From contig CACKRM010000002.1 in assembly GCA_902602655.1 (NCBI GenBank), forward strand, positions 1-64,000: a stretch of 64,000 bases of DNA, in the 5' to 3' direction. Below, one piece after another: positions 51,034-60,503 of the stretch. How positions within the stretch are numbered: position 1 is the first letter of the stretch; every line of letters begins with the position of its first letter. Source of the stretch: an uncultured Pelagibacteraceae bacterium. GTDB lineage: Bacteria > Pseudomonadota > Alphaproteobacteria > Pelagibacterales > Pelagibacteraceae. The notes below the pieces were generated by a model that saw nothing but the letters and a program-made list of their open reading frames with translations, was not told the origin of the DNA and searched no databases. The position numbers were made by a program, and so were the translations under genes.

Positions 51034-51824
51034 TAAAAATAATATTAATTTATTTTTTTCTTTTTTCAAATACTTCAGGAACTGAATTTAAAGGTAAATT
51101 TGAACAAGGTTCATTTATTTTAGGTAAAACTGAACCAGGTTCAAAAGTATTTGTTGATAACAGAGTGGTAAGAGTCTCTCAAGGTGGCTTTTTTGTATTT
51201 GGTTTAGACCGGGATCGAAAGAATGATATTTTAATAAGAATCATTAAAGATAAAAATATTAAAGTTATTGAAAAAAAAGTTTTTAAAAGAAAATATAAGA
51301 TTCAAAGAATAGATGGTCTGCCAGAAAAAAAAGTTACTCCACCAAAAGAAGTTTATGATCGGATAAAGAGAGAAAATAAACTAATTGGAGATGCAAGGTC
51401 AATAAATAGTAATTTGTCATTTTTTAAAAAAAAATTTATTAAACCAATAGATAATGCAATTGTAACTGGAGTTTATGGAAGTCAAAGAATATTGAATGGA
51501 AAACCGAAGTGGCCTCACTATGGAATTGACTTCGCGGCTAAAGAAGGGACTAAAATAAAAGCAATGTTAGACGGAACAGTTACCATGGTTGAGCCTGATT
51601 TATTTTATACTGGTGGCACTTTAATATTCGATCATGGTCATGGAATTTCAACATTATATATGCACATGAAAGATATCTACGTTAAAAAAGGTCAAAAAGT
51701 AAAACAAGGAGAAATAATTGGAACAGTTGGTTCAACTGGAAGATCTACTGGACCTCATTTGGACGTTAGACTTAATTGGTTTGACGTAAGATTAGATCCT
51801 GCAACAGTTTTGAACTTAAATTGA
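51018..51824 (+). CDS. M23-family metallopeptidase (LytM domain)
   Basis: signal peptide; HYGIDFAAKEGTKIKAMLDGTV, STLYMHM, GSTGRSTGPHLDVRLNW. Confidence 0.93.
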   Translation: MDSKIIKIILIYFFLFSNTSGTEFKGKFEQGSFILGKTEPGSKVFVDNRVVRVSQGGFFVFGLDRDRKNDILIRIIKDKNIKVIEKKVFKRKYKIQRIDGLPEKKVTPPKEVYDRIKRENKLIGDARSINSNLSFFKKKFIKPIDNAIVTGVYGSQRILNGKPKWPHYGIDFAAKEGTKIKAMLDGTVTMVEPDLFYTGGTLIFDHGHGISTLYMHMKDIYVKKGQKVKQGEIIGTVGSTGRSTGPHLDVRLNWFDVRLDPATVLNLN

Positions 51825-51841
51825 TTTTGATTATTTTATAA

Positions 51842-52732
51842 CTACTTGTAATAGAGAAATGAAAAATTACCTAATTTTAAACCTATTGTAAAAAAATTTG
51901 GAAAATTAATTTTTTTTTTAAAAACAGCCATTATTAGATGTTTTAATAAAAATCCAAAATTAAAAAAATTAACTGTTTTTTTTATAAATTTTTTATTACA
52001 TTTTAATTTTAAGAATGCTTTATTAATGGTTGTTGGATTGAATAGATGTGGGTGTTGTAAACGATAAGCAGGCCATCTATTTCCTAAAATCTTTGCCATC
52101 ACAGATTTTTCATCATGAACTACACCATATATAAAACCTCCTTTTTTCAATTTATTTTTCAATATTTTTAAAAATCTTAAAAAATTAGGAACATGATCAA
52201 AAACATGAATTGCTACTATCAGATCAAATTTTTCATTTTTAGGAACTTTTTTTATATCGTTGTAAACTTTATTTGTTAAGGACTTAAGTTTTTTATGCAT
52301 TCTTTTATTGGGCTCAACTACAATAGACTTTACTTTTGGATTAGTTTTTTTTACCAAGCTTAAAAAATTACCGTTATCAGCCCCTATTTCCAAAAATTTT
52401 AAATCTTTTTTTTTATATAATATATCTTTAAGTTGATTTAGATATCCGTTTTTTGTTTTAATATCATTTTGAACATCTTCACCTGAATGAACATTGTCAC
52501 TCATATCAGAATAAAGATGTTTTAACATTTTTTCTTTTAAAAAAATTTTATTAGTTAAAAGACCACATTGGCATCTATGATAAGGAAAAAAAATTCTCTC
52601 ACTCTGAAAAATAGTCCATAATTTTTTTCTAATTTTTAAAGACTTTAATGGATCTATATCTGGTTTTATAATAGCTTCGTTTTTAATATTTGATTTACAA
52701 ATTGGGCAGTTTTGAATTTTAAAATCTTTCAT
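51842..52732 (-). CDS. class I SAM-dependent methyltransferase with N-terminal zinc-ribbon-like CPIC motif
   Basis: NCPICKSNIKN, LKFLEIGADNGNFL, DLIVAIHVFDHVPN. Confidence 0.82.
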   Translation of the reverse strand: MKDFKIQNCPICKSNIKNEAIIKPDIDPLKSLKIRKKLWTIFQSERIFFPYHRCQCGLLTNKIFLKEKMLKHLYSDMSDNVHSGEDVQNDIKTKNGYLNQLKDILYKKKDLKFLEIGADNGNFLSLVKKTNPKVKSIVVEPNKRMHKKLKSLTNKVYNDIKKVPKNEKFDLIVAIHVFDHVPNFLRFLKILKNKLKKGGFIYGVVHDEKSVMAKILGNRWPAYRLQHPHLFNPTTINKAFLKLKCNKKFIKKTVNFFNFGFLLKHLIMAVFKKKINFPNFFTIGLKLGNFSFLYYK

Positions 52733-52763
52733 TATTTACAGGTAGAATATTTCCTTAAATAAA

Positions 52764-54545
52764 TTAGTTTAAGCCTTTTTGAGGCTTCATATCCTCTTTT
52801 TTAATTCCTGCAACAGATACAGGTTTTTTCATTGCATCTCTTCTAAAAGGTTCGCCTAGTTCTTGGTTAAGAATAACTTCTATAAATGTGGTAATGCCTT
52901 TTTTTTGATCCTCACAAGATTTTTTAATTGCTTTTGTTGTTTCTTCCATAGTTTTGACTGTAACACCCTTTAAACCACATGCATCAGCTACTTTTGCGTA
53001 ACTTAACTTTGGATCAAGTTCAGTTCCTACAAAGTTATCATCGAACCATAAAATTGAATTTCTTTTTTCAGCTCCCCATTGATAGTTTCTAAATATCACC
53101 ATAGTTATTGCTGGCCATTCCTCTCTAGCACATGAGCTCATCTCATTCATGCTTATTCCAAACGCCCCATCTCCTGCAAAACCGATTACTGGTGTTTTTG
53201 GGCAACCAATTTTTGCACCTAGAATTGCTGGAAAACCATAACCACATGGCCCAAATAATCCTGGAGCAAGATATTTTCTTCCTTTCTCAAAAGTTGGATA
53301 GGCATTACCTATTGCACAGTTATTTCCTATGTCACTTGACATGATTACATCCTCAGGCATTCCAGCTTGAATAGCTCTCCAAGCTTGTCTTGGTGATAAT
53401 CGATCTTTATCTCGTTCCCTTGCTTCTTTATTCCAAACTGTTCCTGGATCATCTTCTTCGTGATCTAAGCTTGCAAGCATTTGTAGCCATGCAGATTTAG
53501 TTTGATGAATTAAATCTTTCCTTTTTTGTCTGTCTTTATCTCCAGCGTTTTTTGATAATTTTGATAAAAGTTGCTGGGATACTAATTTTGCATCACCGCA
53601 AATCCCTACAGTAACTTTTTTTGTTAAACCTATTCTATCAGAATTTAATTCTACTTGGATTATGTTTGCTTTTTTTGGCCAGTAATCAATACCATAACCT
53701 GGTAAAGTTGAGAATGGATTTAGTCTTGTTCCTAAAGCTAAAACTACATCAGCTTTTGAAATTAATTCCATTGCAGCTTTAGAACCATTGTAGCCTAAAG
53801 GTCCAACAGCCAAAGGATGGCTTCCTGGAAAACTATCATTATGTTGATATCCTGAGCAAACTGGAGCATCTAATTTTTCAGCAAGTTTTTTACAATCTTC
53901 TATAGCGTCTCCAATCACAACTCCTGCTCCAGAAAGTATTACTGGAAATTTAGAGTCTGACAATAGTTTTGCGGCTTTTTCAATTGCTGAACTACCACCT
54001 GCTTGTCTTTCAAGTCTGATAATCGGTGGAATTTCTATTTCAACAACTTGCGTCCAATAATCTCTTGGAACGTTAATCTGTGCTGGGGCTGAACCTCTAA
54101 TAGCTTTTTCAATAACTCGATTTAAAACTTCTGCAATTCTACTTGGGTCTCTAACTTCTTCTTGGTAACAAACCATATCTTTAAACAAATTCATCTGTTC
54201 TACTTCTTGAAATCCACCTTGTCCCATAGTCTTGTTTGCTGCCTGTGGAGTAACTAATAAAAGAGGAGTGTGGTTCCAGTAAGCTGTTTTTATTGGTGTG
54301 ACTAATCCAGTTATGCCTGGTCCATTTTGTGCAATAACCATTGACATTTTTCCGGTTGCTCTTGTATATCCATCTGCAATTAAACCGCCATTCGTCTCAT
54401 GGGCAACATCCCAAAAAGTAATTCCGGCTTTAGGAAATAAGTCAGAAATTGGCATGAAAGCTGAGCCTATAATTCCAAAAGCATGTTCTATACCATGCCT
54501 TTGAAGCACCTTAATAAAAGCTTCTTCTGTTGTCATTTTTCCCAT
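52764..54545 (-). CDS. xsc: sulfoacetaldehyde acetyltransferase (ThDP enzyme)
   Basis: TTEEAFIKVLQRHGIEHAFGIIGSAFMPISDLFPKAGI, ANKTMGQGGFQEVEQM, GDGAFGISMNE. Confidence 0.93.
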   Translation of the reverse strand: MGKMTTEEAFIKVLQRHGIEHAFGIIGSAFMPISDLFPKAGITFWDVAHETNGGLIADGYTRATGKMSMVIAQNGPGITGLVTPIKTAYWNHTPLLLVTPQAANKTMGQGGFQEVEQMNLFKDMVCYQEEVRDPSRIAEVLNRVIEKAIRGSAPAQINVPRDYWTQVVEIEIPPIIRLERQAGGSSAIEKAAKLLSDSKFPVILSGAGVVIGDAIEDCKKLAEKLDAPVCSGYQHNDSFPGSHPLAVGPLGYNGSKAAMELISKADVVLALGTRLNPFSTLPGYGIDYWPKKANIIQVELNSDRIGLTKKVTVGICGDAKLVSQQLLSKLSKNAGDKDRQKRKDLIHQTKSAWLQMLASLDHEEDDPGTVWNKEARERDKDRLSPRQAWRAIQAGMPEDVIMSSDIGNNCAIGNAYPTFEKGRKYLAPGLFGPCGYGFPAILGAKIGCPKTPVIGFAGDGAFGISMNEMSSCAREEWPAITMVIFRNYQWGAEKRNSILWFDDNFVGTELDPKLSYAKVADACGLKGVTVKTMEETTKAIKKSCEDQKKGITTFIEVILNQELGEPFRRDAMKKPVSVAGIKKEDMKPQKGLN

Positions 54546-54619
54546 AAAAATTTCCTTAATTTTTTTTCTTATCTACCTTCCAATATATCAAAATTTAGTC
54601 TATATCCATTAAATACTTT

Positions 54620-54907
54620 ATGTCACAGCCTGATCTAATAATACACGATGAAAAGGATAATGTTGGTGTCGTAGTTATTGAATCCACAAAAAAAGGTCAA
54701 GAATGTAGCGCTTGGATAATGGAAAATGATAAAACAATCAAAGTTAACTCAACAAATGAAGTTCCTTTAGGGCACAAAATTGCATTAAAAGATCTTAAAG
54801 AAGGTGATACAATTTTAAAATATGGTCACGATATCGGCAAAGTCGTTAAATCAATTAAAAAAGGTGAACATGTTCATGTTCATAATGTAAAAACAAAGAA
54901 ATGGTAA
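54620..54907 (+). CDS. suyA: SAF-domain protein, (2R)-sulfolactate sulfo-lyase alpha-like
   Basis: 95 aa SAF domain (GHKIALKDLKEGDTILKYGHDIGKV); paired with the UxaA-like large subunit. Confidence 0.82.
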   Translation: MSQPDLIIHDEKDNVGVVVIESTKKGQECSAWIMENDKTIKVNSTNEVPLGHKIALKDLKEGDTILKYGHDIGKVVKSIKKGEHVHVHNVKTKKW

Positions 54908-54911
54908 TTAG

Positions 54912-56078
54912 ATGGAAATCCCAAAAAGTTTTTTAGGTTATAGAAGAGAGAATGGCAGAGCAGGAACGAGAAACCACGTCATCATTCTTCCGGTTGATGA
55001 TATTTCAAATGCTTGCGCTGAAGCAGTGGCAAATAATATTAAAGGGACTATTGCACTACCTCACTCATATGGAAGATTACAATTTGGAGCAGATCTAGAA
55101 CTACATTTTAGAACAATGATAGGAACTGGGAAAAATCCAAATGTGGCGGCAGTAATAGTCATTGGGATAGAGCCTAAGTGGACAAAAAGAATTGTTGATG
55201 AAATAGCAAAAACTGGAAAACCCGTAGAAGGTTTTCATATTGAAAGAACGGGTGATATTGGAACAATTATGAAAGCATCTAAAAAAGCTCAAGAATTTTC
55301 TCAATGGGCTTCAGAGAAACAAAGGGAAGAATGCCCATTAAGTGATTTATGGATTTCAGTTAAATGTGGAGAATCTGACACTACTTCTGGATTAGCTTCA
55401 AATCCGACAGTTGGAAATTTGATGGAAAAATTAGAACCATTTGGTGTTCATTTATGTTTTGGAGAAACTTCAGAACTGACAGGTGCAGAGACGGTTTGTG
55501 CTGCTCGAGGGGCTACTCCAGAAGCAAAAGAAAAATTTATGAAAACATGGAGTTCTTACAACGACTTTATTTTAAAAGAAGCGACAGATGATCTTTCCGA
55601 AAGTCAACCTACTGCTGGAAATATTGCTGGTGGTTTAACCACTATAGAAGAAAAGGCTTTTGGAAATTTTCAAAAGATTGGTAATTTAAAGTTTATTGAT
55701 GTCCTGGAACCTGCTGAAGAGCCAAAAAAAGGTAAAGGGTTATACTTTATGGACACTTCGTCCGCAGCTGCTGAATGTGTTACTTTACAAGCGGCTGGTG
55801 GATTCAATATACATTTATTTCCAACTGGACAAGGAAATATTATTGGAAACCCTATTGAACCTGTAGTTAAACTTACGGCCAATCCTCTAACTGCAAGATT
55901 AATGAAAGAACATGTAGACTGTGATGTTTCAAAAATTTTATCTAGGGAAATGAATTTATCACAAGCTGGTGATGAATTGATTAAAACAATGTTAAGGGTG
56001 GCAAATGGTAGACTTACTTGTGCTGAAGCCTTAGGTCATAAAGAATTTGTTATGACAAAACTTTATAGAAGTGCTTAA
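54912..56078 (+). CDS. suyB: UxaA-family protein, (2R)-sulfolactate sulfo-lyase beta-like
   Basis: [62 protein letters not shown]. Confidence 0.85.
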   Translation: MEIPKSFLGYRRENGRAGTRNHVIILPVDDISNACAEAVANNIKGTIALPHSYGRLQFGADLELHFRTMIGTGKNPNVAAVIVIGIEPKWTKRIVDEIAKTGKPVEGFHIERTGDIGTIMKASKKAQEFSQWASEKQREECPLSDLWISVKCGESDTTSGLASNPTVGNLMEKLEPFGVHLCFGETSELTGAETVCAARGATPEAKEKFMKTWSSYNDFILKEATDDLSESQPTAGNIAGGLTTIEEKAFGNFQKIGNLKFIDVLEPAEEPKKGKGLYFMDTSSAAAECVTLQAAGGFNIHLFPTGQGNIIGNPIEPVVKLTANPLTARLMKEHVDCDVSKILSREMNLSQAGDELIKTMLRVANGRLTCAEALGHKEFVMTKLYRSA

Positions 56079-56079
56079 C

Positions 56080-56430
56080 TTAGAAAATTGTAGCGCCAAA
56101 AACTTTTACTTTATCGTCTTCAACACCCAAAACTAAGCGACCTAAGTATTCACCAGGAAATTTATCACTAAATTGTTTATAGAGAACAGTAACATGTAAG
56201 TTTCTTCTCAAACACCCAAGAACTTCTTTTTTGTCGGACAAGCTTGTAATTAATTTATTATTTGCCCATTGTTTACCAAGTTCAACTTCATTTGCTCCGT
56301 ATAACATCTCTGAAGAAAAATCTCTCGTGAATCCACCATAGTCTTTTATATTTGATGATTTTACCAAATTTTCCCATATTGGATTTGCGATTTCTATGAT
56401 TTCTTTATCTGACTTCTCAAGAAGCTCCAT
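56080..56430 (-). CDS. conserved-looking hypothetical protein 3' of aprA
   Basis: 116 aa, complete ORF 14 nt downstream of aprA, same strand. Confidence 0.6.
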   Translation of the reverse strand: MELLEKSDKEIIEIANPIWENLVKSSNIKDYGGFTRDFSSEMLYGANEVELGKQWANNKLITSLSDKKEVLGCLRRNLHVTVLYKQFSDKFPGEYLGRLVLGVEDDKVKVFGATIF

Positions 56431-56444
56431 TAATAAATCTTATC

Positions 56445-58304
56445 TTAAGAAACCTTCTTTTTCTGTTTGTCGTCCACTATGTGATAAACGGGCATTTTTT
56501 CCATCGTAAATTTACCAGTATTAGGATCTCTTCTTGAAACAGTTAAACAATGCCAGTTTTTATCATCAAGTTTCAGTTTGTCTCCACGATAATAGTATCC
56601 TGGCCATCTAGTTTCTTCTCTAAATAAAGTGTGCTCTGTAACACATTGGGAAGTTAAAGCCCTGTGTTTTAGCTCCCATGCTCTCATTAATTGGTGGTAA
56701 TCTTCTGCGCCAACATGTTCTAAGTCTTCCTGTAACCAGTCTAAAAGTTCTAAGCCTTTTTTAAGTAAGTTGTCATTAGTCATATAATTTGCTGTTATAC
56801 CTCCGACGTATTCATCCATAATTTTTTGTAAACGCTGTAAGCCTTGTATAGGAGAAATATAACTTGGTGAAACTGTTCCGCCAGTTATCTCATTTCTGCC
56901 AACGGTGTAATTTTCTAGAGGTTTATAAATAATTTTTTTTAATTTTTCACATTGGTCATCGCTTACTTTAATGTTTTTAGCTTTTTGATCTTCAATGTAT
57001 TTTACCGCTGCTTTAGCCGCTAGTCGCCCTTCTGTAAAAGAGCCAGATGAAAATTTGTGAGCGCTACCACCAACTGTATCGCCTGCTCCAAACAAACCTT
57101 CTACAGTTGTCATTCTATTGTACCCCCAAAAGTATTCAGGGGGAGAAATATCCTCAGGACCACTAACCCATGCTCCTGAGCATGTTGCGTGTGATCCCAT
57201 AACATAAGGTTCAGAAGTTGTTAGCTCAGGATTAGTATATTTTGGATCAATGTTTTGTGATGCCCAAACCACCGCTTGACCCACTGTCATTCCTAAAAAA
57301 TTTTCCCAACCAACTGTCTCTAAATGTGGATCTTGGAAAGCTTCTTTTGTAACCATATGTATTGGTCCTCCGCCAGCCATTACTTCTTGGATAAAAGCAT
57401 GATTTCTTAGACATGTTGGGACAGGATGATGGTCAATATACTCTCCAACCAATTTTTTTGTTTGATCATACCATTTTTTTTCATAATTCTCGCCATTGGC
57501 ATTTTGTGTATAAGTTTTTAAATGTAAAAAATAAGCTCCAACAGGACCGTAACCATCTTTAAATCTACACAAAACTATTCTATTTTCCATTTGAGTCATT
57601 TTAGCGCCAACTGCTATTGGTAATGCGTACGCTGAACCATTGCTCCAGGGAGCATACCAAGTTCTGCCCATTCCTTCTCCAACTGATCTTGGTTTAAAAA
57701 TATGTGATGCACCACCAGCAGCTACTATAACAGTTTTAGCTCTAAAAACGTGATAATCCCCTGTACGCATATTAAAACCTACTGCTCCACCTACTCTATT
57801 ATCTTTTTCTTCGTCCATTAATAAATGCGTGATCATAATTCTATTATAAATTTTATCTGCAGATTTTTTTGCAGCCTCAGCAACAATTGGTTTGTAACTT
57901 TCGCCATGTATCATGATTTGCCACTTTCCTTCTCTTTGATACCTTCCAGTTTTAGGATTCTTCATCATTGGCAAACCCCATTCATCAAACATGTGAACTG
58001 TTGAGTCTACATGTCTTGCCATGTCATAACCTAAATCTTCTCTCACTAATCCCATTAAGTCGTTTCTAGCGTAAAGAACATGATCTTCCGGTTGGTTTTC
58101 ATTCCATTGCATACCCATATAGCAATTTATTGCATAAAGTCCTTGGGCTACTGCACCACTTCTATCTATATTAGCTTTTTCTACACAGATAATTTTTAAA
58201 TCTCTTCCCCAATGCCTTGCTTCAAAAGTCGCTCCAGTTCCTGCCATACCTCCTCCTACAACGAGAATATCGCAGTCTTCAAGATGAGTTTTGTTTTTTG
58301 CCAT
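56445..58304 (-). CDS. aprA: adenylylsulfate reductase subunit alpha
   Basis: CDILVVGGGMAGTGATFEARHWG, YAINCYMGMQWNENQPEDHVLYARNDLMGLVREDL. Confidence 0.96.
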   Translation of the reverse strand: MAKNKTHLEDCDILVVGGGMAGTGATFEARHWGRDLKIICVEKANIDRSGAVAQGLYAINCYMGMQWNENQPEDHVLYARNDLMGLVREDLGYDMARHVDSTVHMFDEWGLPMMKNPKTGRYQREGKWQIMIHGESYKPIVAEAAKKSADKIYNRIMITHLLMDEEKDNRVGGAVGFNMRTGDYHVFRAKTVIVAAGGASHIFKPRSVGEGMGRTWYAPWSNGSAYALPIAVGAKMTQMENRIVLCRFKDGYGPVGAYFLHLKTYTQNANGENYEKKWYDQTKKLVGEYIDHHPVPTCLRNHAFIQEVMAGGGPIHMVTKEAFQDPHLETVGWENFLGMTVGQAVVWASQNIDPKYTNPELTTSEPYVMGSHATCSGAWVSGPEDISPPEYFWGYNRMTTVEGLFGAGDTVGGSAHKFSSGSFTEGRLAAKAAVKYIEDQKAKNIKVSDDQCEKLKKIIYKPLENYTVGRNEITGGTVSPSYISPIQGLQRLQKIMDEYVGGITANYMTNDNLLKKGLELLDWLQEDLEHVGAEDYHQLMRAWELKHRALTSQCVTEHTLFREETRWPGYYYRGDKLKLDDKNWHCLTVSRRDPNTGKFTMEKMPVYHIVDDKQKKKVS

Positions 58305-58774
58305 TAGTAATAAACTCCCTTTTTAAAAGAGTTTTTATCTAATGTAGGTAGGTCTTTTTTTGTATTTAAACCATTAGGCTCTGAATAAAGTATTTGAGAA
58401 TTTATTTCCCCTTGATTTGGTTTATCAGCCTCAGAAAGTTTTGGTATATATTTTCCCCAAGGTTTAGTTGTAATCGGTGAAACAAAATCTTTTTCGGTAC
58501 CATTTCTAAATTTTATTTTCCAAGAAATTGTTCCTTTTTCCTCTTCTCTTCTAACTCTTACGCTGTGGCCCATAGGTGCGAAGTCAGCATAACCTCTTAC
58601 ATCGATAGCATGATTAGGACATGCTTTTACACACGAATAGCATTCCCAACAAAAATTTGGCTCAATATTTTTTGCTCGACGGATAGTTTCGTCAATGTGC
58701 ATTATATCTGATGGACATATATCAACACAATGGCCACATCCATCACAACGAGTCATATAAACATAAGTAGACAT
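58304..58774 (-). CDS. aprB: adenylylsulfate reductase subunit beta (2x[4Fe-4S])
   Basis: CDGCGHCVDICPSDIM and CWECYSCVKACPNHAIDVRGYADF. Confidence 0.96.
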   Translation of the reverse strand: MSTYVYMTRCDGCGHCVDICPSDIMHIDETIRRAKNIEPNFCWECYSCVKACPNHAIDVRGYADFAPMGHSVRVRREEEKGTISWKIKFRNGTEKDFVSPITTKPWGKYIPKLSEADKPNQGEINSQILYSEPNGLNTKKDLPTLDKNSFKKGVYY

Positions 58775-58828
58775 AATTTATTTTTTCCTTTTTTTTTTGT
58801 CATCAGTTTAGTTTTATTCATAGTAATT

Positions 58829-59629
58829 TCAATAATGTTTTGGTTGTTCACGTTTAATTCCTAAGCCAAATTTCTCAGGTGCATCAGCTGGAGGTGGCAA
58901 ATTGTCCCTAGACCCATCAGCTTCAGCCAAGTTTTTTTGAAGGGCCGCACCTGGCTTATAAAACATATGAGCAAATTTTGACCAATAAACTCCTCCAAAT
59001 AAAGTGAGGTTTGAAATTATAAATAAAATTAAAAAGAAAGTATCATCCCATCTGTTTAAGTTGAGAGATTGTAAAAACGACCAAATAAGTCCAAATGCAG
59101 AAGATGCTAAAAGAGCTAAAACAAACAAATCTGCTTTAATTATTCTGTACCATGGGTGAGCCTCTGCATAAACATCAACTCTTAAAAACAGCCAAAACCA
59201 TAGGCCTCCTACACAAGTCATTATAGCCCCTAAGTGCCATAAAATAGGCCACACAATAGGTGTATCAGCACTTGATGATGAAAAACAAAAAATCATAATT
59301 ACAGAAGCCGACCAAAAAAATATTGTTCCATACATTCCTAAAAGATGTGCAGCTCTTCTTTTCCCTGCTCCCAATTCCGAAGTTGTAAGAATATCCTGAG
59401 CTACAGTTTTAATTACTACAGAAGTTTTTTCTTTTGTAGATAATGTTTTTTTTGCAGATTTTTTTGCTTTTTTTGCGTTTTCAAAAAAATATTTTACGTT
59501 TTTTTTATGAATTATATCTACTAAAGTCCCTATAATAACTAATGTGATCATTAAAATTACAAAAGATTGCATAAATATTGGGGCCACAGTTTTTGCCAAT
59601 TCAGAAAATGGATTTAAGGTTATCATCAT
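58829..59629 (-). CDS. aprM: AprM-like membrane subunit of adenylylsulfate reductase
   Basis: five to six TM segments, directly upstream of aprBA in the same orientation. Confidence 0.85.
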   Translation of the reverse strand: MMITLNPFSELAKTVAPIFMQSFVILMITLVIIGTLVDIIHKKNVKYFFENAKKAKKSAKKTLSTKEKTSVVIKTVAQDILTTSELGAGKRRAAHLLGMYGTIFFWSASVIMIFCFSSSSADTPIVWPILWHLGAIMTCVGGLWFWLFLRVDVYAEAHPWYRIIKADLFVLALLASSAFGLIWSFLQSLNLNRWDDTFFLILFIISNLTLFGGVYWSKFAHMFYKPGAALQKNLAEADGSRDNLPPPADAPEKFGLGIKREQPKHY

Positions 59630-59664
59630 TTAGTATTAATTAAGTTTTTTAATAATTTAAGCAT

Positions 59665-59694
59665 TATAGACGGTTTATTATTAAACCGTCTATA
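59665..59694 (-). terminator. 13-bp perfect hairpin separating the CADD-like gene from the apr operon
   Basis: TATAGACGGTTTA-TTAT-TAAACCGTCTATA; U-tract weak. Confidence 0.65.
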
Positions 59695-59718
59695 GTTATA
59701 TGCTCAAATTAAAAATGA

Positions 59719-60390
59719 TTAAGCAGCGATTTTTCTCACTAAATTGTGTTTTTCAGCGATACCTGATAAAAAATTCCACAAATACTTAGCAGTAGAGATA
59801 GCGGCTTTTTCAGCTTTTTTCTGCTCTTTTGCAGATAAACTGTCTAATAGTTTTTCACAAGCTTTTCTGTGATGTACGTCTGCAGCTTTATGTACTTCGA
59901 AAAACTCAAGTCCTTTTTTTGAACTTACTCCATAAAATCTTTTTAAACCTCTAATTTTAGTTTCTGCGATTTCTGGTACTTGTCTCTCGTAAGTATATAA
60001 AGAACCTAGACCTTCTGCATAAGAAGATCTACCGTTTTTAAAAAAGTTTTTAATTAGATTCTTAGTAAAGCTATATTGCTTTACATTTTCTATTTTCTTT
60101 TTATCTGCTCCCATAGCGATAGCAAAATTTTTCCACAACTTTGGGTGCTCTGCTCCTTTTTTTTCTTCATCTTGCAAATTTTCTAAAAGGATTTTTCTTT
60201 TTTCAATGTCATGACATATCGAGTGCGTAGCACTAATATATCTTGGAAAAGCTTTAACGTGATGAAAATATTGCTCGGCATAATCTTTAATAATTTCTCT
60301 GTTTAACTTTCCCTCATTCCAAGATTTATAAAATGGATGTTTTAATAAATGAAACTCGTCTAACTTTCGATTTAGTCTTTTTGAAAACAT
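59719..60390 (-). CDS. CADD-family (TENA/heme-oxygenase-like fold) candidate pABA-forming enzyme
   Basis: HPFYKSWNEGKL, DEEKKGAEHPKLW, YTYERQVPEIAETKIRGLKRFYG, VHKAADVHH. Confidence 0.8.
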   Translation of the reverse strand: MFSKRLNRKLDEFHLLKHPFYKSWNEGKLNREIIKDYAEQYFHHVKAFPRYISATHSICHDIEKRKILLENLQDEEKKGAEHPKLWKNFAIAMGADKKKIENVKQYSFTKNLIKNFFKNGRSSYAEGLGSLYTYERQVPEIAETKIRGLKRFYGVSSKKGLEFFEVHKAADVHHRKACEKLLDSLSAKEQKKAEKAAISTAKYLWNFLSGIAEKHNLVRKIAA

Positions 60391-60503
60391 AACTTCTCCT
60401 TTTCTTTTATTTTTTTTGTAATTAACAGTTTAAGTGAAAATAAATTAAAATTGAGTTAAATGAAAGTGAAATTGTTAACAACGCACAACTTTAAATTGTA
60501 TTT

